From assembly GCA_024275135.1 (NCBI GenBank), contig JAJRZS010000067.1, positions 1 through 64,000 on the forward strand: a stretch of DNA of 64,000 nucleotides, read 5' to 3'. A program made the position numbers and the translations under genes. Below are positions 43,730 to 53,080 of this stretch, one piece after another. Origin of the DNA: Planctomycetota bacterium (GTDB lineage Bacteria > Planctomycetota > UBA1135). The notes below the pieces were generated by a model. The model saw only the letters and a list, made by a program, of their open reading frames with translations. It did no database searches and was not told the origin of the DNA. How positions within the stretch are numbered: the first letter of the stretch is position 1; every line of letters begins with the position of its first letter.

Positions 43730-45123
43730 CTATTGGGAGGAAAAAAGCGCTCTCTTGGAATGCTGTCACCGAGTACGTCTTTCATCAGGGGGGCAAGGAG
43801 TTTTGCGCTTTTTCCGTGGGCGACTTGCAACACGACTTCGAGGGTACTTGCAACCGCAGGATCGGCGGGAGAAAGGTTTTCGATAACGGGAAGGAATTGT
43901 GAGTTACGGGCAAAGCCAACACCCAGCAATACCGCTTGCTGTTGCTGGATATCGCCTTGGTCGAGATACTTTTGCAGGGTTTTACCGACGGCTTTCTGCC
44001 CAGCATGGTTACCAAGAGCAAACAAAGCATTCTTCTGCACTGCGGGCTCTTTTTTACCTTTGGCGAAAGTCAAAAGTTGTTTACGTGCACTGGAGTTTTC
44101 AGCCCCGCAGGTGCCGAGGGCGCGTACCAAGCAACGTCGTACGTTGGGGTCTTCCTCATTTTTTAGAGAGGCTTTCAGCGCCTTTATTGCGTTCTCTGCG
44201 CCAATTTGTTCCAGCGCGACAGCTGCTTCTTGTCGCACGTTGGCGTTCGCATCTTCCAGCTGGTTCACCAAAACCTGCCAATAGCTAAGCGGGCTATAGA
44301 CTCCCATTTTGTGAATCAAATCGAGTCGGAATTCTTGCAGTCGGCTTTGCCCGTTTTTGCCTCCGCGACCGGCCCAAGCGCCTGCACCTTTGGCGGATTG
44401 GAGGGCTTGATTGATGGCTTCGATGGCATCGGGATGATCGGTGGCGAGGAGGGCATAGAGGTCAGGAATGCGCTGTTCGATGCCCTTGGTCGACCGCAAA
44501 CGTTGAACCACCACCTCGACCTCATCATCCGTCAAGGGCGTTATTTTGGATCTGTCGCTGGTGAGCACCTCGTCCCAAAAAACACGGCGCGGTGCACGGG
44601 ACCCTTTGCTCTCTTTTAGTGCACGCTCTGGATAGGCTTTCTTCATGGCCGCATAAAAACACCAAGCTAACTCCTGGTGACTGACTTGATAAGGGATCGA
44701 CAATAAAATTTTTCCTGTTTTATCGAGAAAAACATGATGGGGGGCAATGATGGACGTGCCGGCAGGAACGCCAAAGACCTTGTCTCGCACCTCTTTTTCT
44801 ACCGCCTGGTGCTCCTGGCAAGAAATGGTGCCAAAACGCGGACAAGTGCCCTGGCTCCGATGCTCAAAGCGCGAGGCAATGAGACTGACGCATTGCGTAC
44901 TCCAGTCCAGGATATCTTGATGATGGTAGAGGCTGGCAGCGGCTTGATCGTTGGCTCGCTCCCCGTCCATATTGACCGCAACGAAAATAATCGTGTCGCG
45001 GTTTTGCGCATCTTCTAGGGCCGCATGCCAACTATTTTGCCATGGGATGCTGTTTGCCGAAGGGATGGTGTGCCCGGATAAGCCCAGGCAAAGGAAAAGA
45101 AGGTAGAGGCCAGACGCTTGCAT
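43717..45123 (-). CDS. Thioredoxin-like domain fused to HEAT repeats, exported
   Basis: 468 residues. Signal peptide (MQASGLYLLFLCLGLSGH), a thioredoxin-like domain (about 30-165: WHAALEDAQNRDTIIFVAVN, GTSIIAPHHVFLDKTGKILL) that lacks a CxxC pair at the usual place, then HEAT repeats from about 270 to 440 (NVRQEAAVALEQIGAENAIK, NVRRCLVRALGTCGAENSSA, AVQKNALFALGNHAG). The architecture suggests a periplasmic scaffold protein rather than an oxidoreductase. It follows the reductase gene by 12 bases on the same strand, so it is likely in the same operon. Confidence 0.8.
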   Translation of the reverse strand: MQASGLYLLFLCLGLSGHTIPSANSIPWQNSWHAALEDAQNRDTIIFVAVNMDGERANDQAAASLYHHQDILDWSTQCVSLIASRFEHRSQGTCPRFGTISCQEHQAVEKEVRDKVFGVPAGTSIIAPHHVFLDKTGKILLSIPYQVSHQELAWCFYAAMKKAYPERALKESKGSRAPRRVFWDEVLTSDRSKITPLTDDEVEVVVQRLRSTKGIEQRIPDLYALLATDHPDAIEAINQALQSAKGAGAWAGRGGKNGQSRLQEFRLDLIHKMGVYSPLSYWQVLVNQLEDANANVRQEAAVALEQIGAENAIKALKASLKNEEDPNVRRCLVRALGTCGAENSSARKQLLTFAKGKKEPAVQKNALFALGNHAGQKAVGKTLQKYLDQGDIQQQQAVLLGVGFARNSQFLPVIENLSPADPAVASTLEVVLQVAHGKSAKLLAPLMKDVLGDSIPRERFFPPNREDR

Positions 45124-45135
45124 GAAGCCGACATT

Positions 45136-45978
45136 TTAGCCATAGGATTCATAGCAGATGTCGTAGCTCCCATCTTCTCTGGCTTCTTTGCGGGTGACGA
45201 AGCCTCGCTCCTGGACGGTTTGGCAAACCCGCTTGACGATGCCGTCAAAGCCGCAGATATAGAAGGAGGTGTTTTCTGGGGTAAACCATTCACCCACCAG
45301 CCGTTCCATGGTGTTCCAACCGTTTTCTCCAGGTTGAATCAGGGATTCCACCCGACCGCAATGCCCTTCCCACCCTGCATTGGCTTCTTCTTGAGGGCGG
45401 CTGATGGTTGGCAAGTAATAAAAATTCCAATTTTGATGCTGGTCGGCATCGCTTTCTGCAGCCAGTGCTTCGAATTCCTGGCGATAGCCCAAATCTTGGA
45501 GGTAACTGACACCGTGGCAGAGAAGGATTTCGCGGTTGGAGCCCGTAGCATGCAGATGGCCGATCATGGAGCGAAAGGGGGCCACCCCGGTGCCGCCAGC
45601 TAAAAACACCATGCGACGCTGTTCCGTGCGGCCCGCACTATCGGATTTTTGGATGCAAAATGCGCCCTTGGGCGGGCGGAAGGAGAGGGTGTCACCAACC
45701 TGCAAGGGCCATAATAAGGTGGTGAATTTACCCGGGACCGGGTGTTGGGCCAGGCGGATATACAGCTCCAGATAATTTTTTTCCTCGGGTGGGCTGGCAA
45801 TCGAATAGGGGCGCCACAAGATGCGGCCTTCTTTGTCGGGGTGGGGAAGGCCGATGGTTAAAAACTGGCCGGCTTCGAAATCTGGGACACCGCCTTCCAG
45901 TTCGAGCTGAAAGCGGGCAAGTGAGGGGCTGAGGTCCTCGCGGGCGCGAATGGTAGCGGTGGCAGGGGGAGTTTTCAT
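45136..45978 (-). CDS. Ferredoxin/flavodoxin-NADP reductase-like flavoprotein
   Basis: 280 residues from ATG 45978. FNR fold: FAD-binding RPYSIAS (about 57-63), NADP domain with FLAGGTGVAPFRSMIGHL, and the C-terminal YICGFDGIVKRV and EDGSYDICYESYG. This is the ferredoxin-NADP+ reductase group. It moves electrons between NADPH and a ferredoxin or flavodoxin. Its start overlaps the stop of the DUF523 gene. Confidence 0.9.
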   Translation of the reverse strand: MKTPPATATIRAREDLSPSLARFQLELEGGVPDFEAGQFLTIGLPHPDKEGRILWRPYSIASPPEEKNYLELYIRLAQHPVPGKFTTLLWPLQVGDTLSFRPPKGAFCIQKSDSAGRTEQRRMVFLAGGTGVAPFRSMIGHLHATGSNREILLCHGVSYLQDLGYRQEFEALAAESDADQHQNWNFYYLPTISRPQEEANAGWEGHCGRVESLIQPGENGWNTMERLVGEWFTPENTSFYICGFDGIVKRVCQTVQERGFVTRKEAREDGSYDICYESYG

Positions 45979-46454
45979 GGAGCGAATGCGCCAATCTGAG
46001 TTAGGAATTTTTGGCAATCGGCAGGGCTTTGGAGTTGATCTTCCTCCCAGATGGGCAGGTCGGGGAAAGATAGGCGAAGGGCCGCTGTGAACAGGCCGTC
46101 AGCATGGTTTGGATGGGGGTAGGAGCCAACGGCGCAGCTTGGAGAGCGGGCCTTCAACAGAAAACCGGCGACTTGGGTCCGCTGCAGCTCTCCTAATTTC
46201 ACTTGGCAATATCGCGCCATTTTTGCGGTGTAATCGCATTTGCTGTGATTGCCCACCAATTGAACCTGGTGGTCGACAAGCTGAAGGGAGATGGTCTCGC
46301 GCGGCGTACCCAGCCCCATTTCATGCTCTGGGCAAAGAGGGAGGAGTTGGCAGTAGGGTTGAATCTCCTGCAGAAGGAGCGCATGTTGGCGATGGGAGCC
46401 GTCGTAGCGCACCCGCTTGCCCAGAAGGCAGGCGGAGACGGCAACGAGAGGCAT
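45975..46454 (-). CDS. DUF523 family protein
   Basis: 159 residues from ATG 46454. Typical DUF523 start MPLVAVSACLLGKRVRYDGS, then CPEHEMGLGTPRETISLQ and LKARSPSCAVGSYPHP with the conserved SPSC cysteine. DUF523 proteins are small and cytosolic and are linked to sulfur or tRNA thiolation chemistry in some organisms; the role is not settled. Coupled to the reductase gene by an ATGA overlap. Confidence 0.88.
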   Translation of the reverse strand: MPLVAVSACLLGKRVRYDGSHRQHALLLQEIQPYCQLLPLCPEHEMGLGTPRETISLQLVDHQVQLVGNHSKCDYTAKMARYCQVKLGELQRTQVAGFLLKARSPSCAVGSYPHPNHADGLFTAALRLSFPDLPIWEEDQLQSPADCQKFLTQIGAFAP

Positions 46455-46652
46455 GGGCTTTATGACGGTCAAGACAGGACATAGGTTAAGGCAGAGGACC
46501 GGCAAAAAACTTGATTTTGAGTTAATCTTGTCAGGATTTCCTTACATTTTTGGAATGGAATTGAAGAGAAAACTGTCGATAGAACAGGCCTGGGAATCCC
46601 TCTCTTCCTACCGTGGGGGGGATTCTTGGCTTTCACTTCCTCCCCCGAGAAC

Positions 46653-49600
46653 ATGATGCTTCGCACTTCCCGCATTTTTTGGCTCTGCGCCGCGGTTGGC
46701 GTTTCCCTTGGCCTGAGTTTGAGCTGCAGCAAGAAAGCTCCTGGTCGCAAGGTGCCCACCACGCCTTTTGAAATCCAAACCGAGCGCATGCTGCGTTCCG
46801 AGGCTTTGAATTTGTCCTGGTCGAAGACGGGCTTCCGCAACAAATTTGGCCAAGCCGTTGAAAGCAAGCGTTTTCCCGGCCCCCTATGCGACCACTATTT
46901 TTCGGATCAGTTCGAGTTCCAGGGCTTGGTGGAAGAATTTCCAGAGTACGACGAAATCCTCAATGAAGGGACCGCTGGCGTGCGGCATTGGGAGGTGAGC
47001 CCGGAGGTGGTGCAAGTGTCCAAAGAGGAAGGTCCACTTCCTCCGGGGACGGTGGCCTACAAGGATTTGGATTTGTATCGCAGCCTTTTCGATAAGGTGG
47101 ATTATTTCAAATATGCCAAACTCAAGGTGCACCTACCTGTTCCGCAGTGGGTGGATCCCGAAACCATGCACCGGTGGAAGGTGTCGATGAAGTTGGATGC
47201 CAAGGCGCTGATGAAGAATGGCCGTCTTGCCACCATCAAAGGGTTCAACGAAGTGATTTGGGAGCTTGATCCCAAAGATTACGACACCTTGAATCCGGAT
47301 GAGCAAACCTGGCATGTGATTAGCTGGAAAGTGAAGTCTTTGAAAGTGACGGAGACGGATGGTTGGCTATTTGAAGAAGTCCTGGATGAAATCATTCCCG
47401 ACGGCGAGTCTTTGGAGCTTGCGCGCCAATCCTTGCACGAGGATATGGTTCGCGATTTCATTCAAGCCCAGCGTGATGGCAAGCGGTATGAGAAATTTCA
47501 TCCCGCATGGCAAGTGGCGGCCGGTGAGCGCCATCCAACTTGTAGCGTGGTCGACTTGGACCAAGATGGTTGGGACGATTTTTATGTGCAAGAGCGCCAA
47601 GGTCGCAACCTGTTCTTCCACAATAACGGCGACGGTACCTTCAAAGAGATTGCCAATGAAATCGGTCTGGGCTTTGTGCGCAATACGGCATCGACCATGT
47701 TTGCCGATTTCGATAACGACGGCGATTTAGATGCCTATGTTGGAGGCACCTTGGACCGCGGGCGGATTTTGGAAAACGTCGATGGCAAAATGATCGACCG
47801 CAGTGGCGAGTGGATACCGGTAGACGATTTGCCTTACCACACCTCTGCTGTCAGCGTGGTGGATTACAACGGCGACGGCCTTGCCGACATCTATATCTCC
47901 ACCTACGCCGCACGCTTCATTCAGCGCGCGCTGACTGCTCTCAAAACGGATGGAAAATCGAGCAATCCCCGAAAGAGCAAAAAGGCGCTGACGGCTTTGC
48001 GGCCTTACCTAGACAAGCCCGATTGGGAAAAGCTAGAGGCCCTTACTTTGGAGGCATCGAAATCTGGCAGCATGCATACCCATCGCCCTGGCCCGCCCAA
48101 TGTTTTGCTGAAAAACTTAGGCAATGGTCATTTCGAAGTGGCTAAAGACGCGCAAAACCTGCGTATCTTCTACAACTCTTTCCAAACCTCCTTCGCCGAT
48201 ATTGACAACGATGGCGATCCAGATTTGTACATCGCCAACGACTTTGCGCCCAACTTCATGTTCCGCAATGATGGCAATGGCAAGTTCACCGATGTTTCGG
48301 AAGAGCTTGGTGTGGTGGATATTGGTTTTGGTATGGCCGTTAGCTTTGGCGATTACGATAACGATGGCCGCCAGGATCTTTATGTGGCCAACATGTTTTC
48401 CAAGGCTTCCCGTCGGGTCACCTCCTTCTTCACCAAAGGGCGTGTGAACTATGACGCGGAATTGATGAAGGGCGAAGGTATCGATCCTGTGGTGGAACTA
48501 TTGGGCCGTGGTAACTCTTTGTTCCACAACGACGGCAATCGGCCATGGGAAAAAGTGTCGGATATTGGCAAGCCTCTGCATACTGTGGAGAGTGCCGGTT
48601 GGTGCTGGGGCTCTGAATTTGCCGATTTCAACAATGATGGCTGGCTCGACATTTACGCGCCTTCCGGCTACTACTCAGCGCCGAAGGACAAAAAGCGTGA
48701 TGTGGATTTGTGAAGTAGTTTCTGGCGTGCGGTCGTACGCAACTCTTCCAAAGAAGTCAAAACCGGAACCAGCATGGGAATTCCCATTGAGCCTGGCAAC
48801 GTCAACTCGGGCGCTTCCTTCTCGGGCCACGAAAGCAATCACTTCTTCCTCAACCACGAAGGTGTAGCCTTTATGGATCAATCCGGCATCTCCGGAGCTG
48901 ACCATAGTGGCGATGGCCGTTGCTTCTCCTTGTTTGATTACGATCACGATGGCTACCAAGATTTTGTCTTGGTAAGTGCCAACCGCCCCTTCACTCAGGT
49001 GTATCGCAACCGCATCGGTGACATGATGCCACCGGAGAAACGCTTGCAACCAGTGATGTTCCGCTTCGTTGGTGGCAACCGCACGAGCCAAGCCTCCACC
49101 GAGTGGGGACCACGGGACGGTTTTGGAGCCAAAGTTTTACTGACTGCCGGCGACATGCAAATCCTGCGAGAATATCGCTGCGGGGAAGGTCTTGGCGGAC
49201 AAAACAGTGCCACCGTTCCTGTGGGCATTGGTGCGCATGAAAAGGCCACCGATGTGCGCGTGGTTTGGCCAAGCGGCAAAGTTACGGAGATTGGTGATGT
49301 TGCCCAGGGCACCGTGGTGACGGTTTACGAAAATGTGGCGGATTCGCCCAATGGTGACGGCTTCGAGTTTGGTCGCCTGCAGCCCGTGGCGGGTAAGTTG
49401 GCTTCCGATACTTCGCGCAAGCCGGAAGTGAAGAGTTTGGGCACCAGCCCCATGCTTGCTCGCTTGGCCAAAGGCAAAACGGATGCACGCTACCGGATGT
49501 ACACCACTTGGTTTACCACTTGCGCTGCTTGTAAGCGTGCCGCTCCCATCGTCACTGGCATCGTTGAGAATTTCGACGAGCATGAACTAGCGGTGTTTGG

Positions 49601-49901
49601 TTTCAATAATTCATCCGATGACTCGATCACCGACATGAAGCATTACGCCGAAACCTACCATCCGGCCTACATCATGCTGACGGATCGCAGCACCGACGAC
49701 ATCAAGGAATTCAAACGGCTGCAGGATGATTTGCTCGGTCAAATCAAAAACAATGGCGCGATGGAGGATGCAAGCAGTCTCACTCCTGGTACCATCATTA
49801 CTGACGCCGACGGCAACATTCTCTACATTGACGCTGGGGTCCCAACCTACTCTCAGGTGAAAAAGATGATTCGCAAGTGGGAGGGCTACCACGATTTCTA
49901 G
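46653..49901 (+). CDS. FG-GAP/ASPIC/thioredoxin lipoprotein, putative selenoprotein 1
   Basis: 1082 codons when the in-frame TGA at 48711 (codon 687) is read as selenocysteine; conventional calling gives two pieces, 46653-48713 and 48774-49901. Lipoprotein signal with lipobox LSLSC (MMLRTSRIFWLCAAVGVSLG). FG-GAP/VCBS calcium-blade repeats follow from about 290 (DLDQDGWDD, DFDNDGDLD, DYNGDGLAD, DIDNDGDPD, DYDNDGRQD, DFNNDGWLD). Then D-V-D-L-[TGA]-SSFWRAVV, two more blades, an ASPIC/UnbV domain (RDGFGAKVLL, REYRCGEGLGGQNS) and a C-terminal thioredoxin fold with C957-x-x-C960 (FTTCAACKRAAP) and a cis-Pro-like TPGTIITDADGN. It should be outer-membrane or periplasmic. A tandem paralogue follows. 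Confidence 0.85.
48725..48740 (+). promoter_or_regulatory. Candidate bSECIS hairpin of selenoprotein 1
   Basis: GCGTGC and GTACGC form a six-pair stem (one G-U) around the apical loop GGTC. The loop starts 17 bases after the TGA (48711-48713). A G among the first loop bases at that spacing fits the bacterial SECIS model; the E. coli fdhF loop also contains GGUC at nearly the same distance, as I recall. Confidence 0.65.
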
Positions 49902-52900
49902 GATTACTTTCGGAATCGTCGTTTTGCTCCTTGGGTCCGGCTGCACACGCACGCCGGACCCAAGTCCTATGGATGTGGTGGCTGCACGGATGGAGGCCTC
50001 CGAGGCCTTGGTCGCCTCTTGGAATCGACAGGGTTTGCTCAAGCCTTTGGCGCGCGGCCTGGCAAATTTTGATTTTCCAGGTCCGGCCGCGCTCTCTTTG
50101 TTTGAGCAGGAAGTGCAATTTGTGCCTTTGGGCAAACTAAGCACGGAGGAAAGCGGCTTGTTATTTGGAGGTAGCGGACGCCGCCGGGTTTGGGCGGCTG
50201 GTGTGGAGACAAAGACGTTGGCTCGCGAAAAAATTCATTTGTTCGCGGACTTACTGGCGGAAGTGGAATGGTTTGAGCAAGACAAATGTAAAATCTATTT
50301 GCCGGTTCCGGTTTGGCTGGATCCGGTGACACGGCGCAGCTGGCGCACTTCTTTGCGCCTAACGGCAAAGGCGCAAATGAAAAATGGCCAGCGGGGTTAT
50401 CTGCAAGCCGATTTTTTAGTGGACTGGCGGTTGCAACCCGGATCAACCTGGGAAACCCCCATTGCAGAGCAAGATTGGCGTATTTTTTCCTGGCGATGTC
50501 AGGCACTTCAATTTCTTCAAACCGACCAGCCTTTGTTTGTGGAAGTTTTGGACCAGGTGCTGCCGGATAAAGCTCTGCTTGAGCGCGCCCGCCGGTCGGT
50601 GCATGAAGAAATGGTTGCAGAGTTTTTAGAAAAGGGGCGCAAGTGGAAAAAACCCTATTTGTCATGGCGCCCAAGTGCTGGCGAAGTGCATCCTACTTGT
50701 GCGGTGGTGGATTACGATTTAGATGGATTCGACGACTTTTATGTGCAAGAGCGAAGTGGCCGCAACATGATGTTTCACAACCTTGGCGATGGGAGCTTCG
50801 AGGAAGTTGCAGCTGATTTAGGCTTGGATTTCAATGGTTTTACTTCCTCCGCCATGTTTGTGGATCTCGATAACGACGGCGATCTTGATTGTTTTTTGGG
50901 AGGCACCCTGGAGCGAAGCAAGGTTTTAGAAAATACGGGGGCAAAATGGGTGGATCGTTCCGGTGATTGGGTCGCGGAAGAGGATTTGCCTTACTTCGTA
51001 TCTGCACTTAATGCTGTGGATTACGATCAAGATGGCCTGCTAGACATTTATTGCTCGACCTATGCGGCAAACTTCGTCAATTTTGCCATCAACGCGATTC
51101 GCGGTACCAATAAAAATGCACCGCGGGAAGTGGCCGAATTTCATCTGCAGTCGTACCTTGGTGCTGAAGATTTTGAGCGCTTGCACCTAGCAATGTTGGA
51201 ACAGGCGCAAACTTTGGAGGTTGATACGAATCGGCCGGGGCCGCCCAATGTTTTGCTGCATAACCTTGGGCAAGGGCGCCTGGCGGTTGCCCAGGGGGCG
51301 GATAACCTGCGCATTTTCCGCAATTGTTATCAGTCCACCTGGGCCGACTACGACCAAGATGGGGATCCCGATTTGTATTGTGCCAACGATTTTGCTCCCA
51401 ATTATCTATTTCGCAATGAGGGTGGAGGACGCTTTGCAGATGTAAGCGAACTCTTACAGGTGCAGGATGTTGGCTTTGGTATGGGCGCAACTTGGGGGGA
51501 TTATGACGGAGATGGTTGGCAGGATTTGTATGTGACCAATATGTTTTCAAAGGCAGCGCGCCGCATTACGAGCTTCTTTACCCAGGGGCTGGCGAACTTT
51601 GATGAAGTGCTTTTAGCTGGCCTGCCCACCCTCGACCCGATTTACCATTCTTTGGGAGCTGGCAATTCCCTATTCCACAACGAGGGGCCTAATCGTCCCT
51701 GGAAAAAGGTTTCGGGCTTGCAGGCTCCATTGATTCCTGTCGAGGCTGGGGGTTGGGGCTGGGGGGCGCAATTTGTAGATTTTGATAACGATGGTTGGCT
51801 GGATTTGTATGCGCCTGCTGGTTTTTATACAGCTCCTGCACAAGCAGCCATTGCAGACGACTTATGAAGCAGTTTTTGGCGCTCGGTCGTGGACCGAGAC
51901 AAAGAGATTCGTCAACAACGCCATGGGCGTCAGGCCGAAGCGGTCATCGAACCCGCAGGCATCACCCGCGGTGCCTCTTGGAGCGGACATGAACGCAATC
52001 ATTTCTGGTGGAATCAAGAGGGAAAGAATTTCTTAGAGCTATCGGGGATTTCCGATGTCGATGTTCCTTACGACAGCCGCACTTTTGCCTGGCTCGATTT
52101 TGACCATGACGGCTTCGAAGATTTTGTCATGGTGAATGCAAACCGCCCTTGGGTGCAGTTGTTTCGCAATCAATTCGGCTCCTTGCTGCCTAAAGGAAAA
52201 CGCGGGCGATCCTTGCGTTTGCGTTTGCATGGTGGCAATCGACTCGCCCAAGCCAATCCGGAATGGAGCAACCGGGATGGCATCGGTGCCCAGATTCGAG
52301 TGAAAACAACTAACGGTTGGCTCTTGCGCGAATACCGGTGTGGAGAAGGATTGGGGGCGCAAAATAGCTGTACGCTGAGCGTTGGCATTGCACCAGGGCA
52401 AGAGGTCGAGCAAGTCGAAATTCGTTGGCCTAGCGGCAAACAGAGCCAACTGGGGCCCTTGGCAGCCGAGGGTCTTTGGGAGGTTTATGAAAACCCAGAG
52501 CAAAGCCCGCAGCCACGTGCTTGGTTCCGTCAGCCCTATCGTCCCGTTCCCTTGGCCACGCAGTCGGTTCCTTCTGCGCCCTTACCGTCGCCGGTTCTCC
52601 CTGCTTTGCTCGCATCCGTCGAAAACCAAGCGGAACATGCCTTGGTGATGACTTGGTTCCTTGCCTGTCCCGCCTGCAAGCGTGCCGAGCCAGAACTCTG
52701 GGCCATTCGCGCCGCCTTTGCTGCAAAAGAGCTGGGTATTTTCGGCTTCAATGTTCGCCCCGAAGACAGCCTTGAGGCCCGTCAACAATACTACCAGCAG
52801 TATCGCCCAGCCTTTACTCCTCTGCAGAATCGTTCCCAGGCCGATATTTCAGCCGTCAATGCCCTGCTCGACCAAGTGCTGGCTCCACCTGCCCGGCAAA

Positions 52901-53037
52901 GGGGGGAGACCGGCTTTGCCGCCAGCGGAATCACCCCTTGTACCTTGCTGCTCAATGCCCAAGGAGAGGTGGAAGGGGCCTGGTTGGGGCTGCCTACCAT
53001 TTCCCAACTGAAGCAGCGGCTTTATCCTAGCCGATAA
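49894..53037 (+). CDS. FG-GAP/ASPIC/thioredoxin lipoprotein, putative selenoprotein 2
   Basis: Tandem paralogue of the preceding protein with in-frame TGA at 51865-51867; conventional calling would give 49924-51867 and 51889-53037. Same order: signal with lipobox, FG-GAP blades (DYDLDGFDD, DLDNDGDLD, DYDQDGLLD, DYDQDGDPD, DYDGDGWQD, DFDNDGWLD), D-D-L-[TGA]-SSFWRSVV, ASPIC/UnbV (REYRCGEGLGAQNS) and thioredoxin fold with CPAC in MTWFLACPACKRAEP. No ATG, GTG or TTG gives a full lipoprotein signal: the TTG at 49924 leaves only six residues before the lipobox Cys. The ATT at 49894, overlapping the previous stop and nine bases after GGGAGGG, would give SRITFGIVVLLLGSGC. I set the start there with moderate confidence; about 1047 codons. 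Confidence 0.8.
51882..51898 (+). promoter_or_regulatory. Candidate bSECIS hairpin of selenoprotein 2
   Basis: CTCGGTC and GACCGAG make a perfect seven-pair stem around the three-base loop GTG. The loop starts 21 bases after the TGA and begins with G then U. The stem is a good match in position to the hairpin of the paralogous gene although the sequences differ. Confidence 0.65.
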
Positions 53038-53080
53038 CAAGGTATGATTCGGATAGGCTCAACCCAGCCTACCTCCCTCG

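Noticed and set aside
48711..51867. Interrupting TGAs as sequencing errors or pseudogene mutations
   Set aside because: The same position in two diverged paralogues, intact frames on both sides, and a following hairpin in both make independent errors improbable.
46653..53037. TGA read as tryptophan or glycine (alternative genetic code)
   Set aside because: TGA is used as a normal stop at many operon joints in this window (for example 1473-1475, 16005-16007, 36797-36799, 45975-45977), and TGG codes the Trp of SSFWR.
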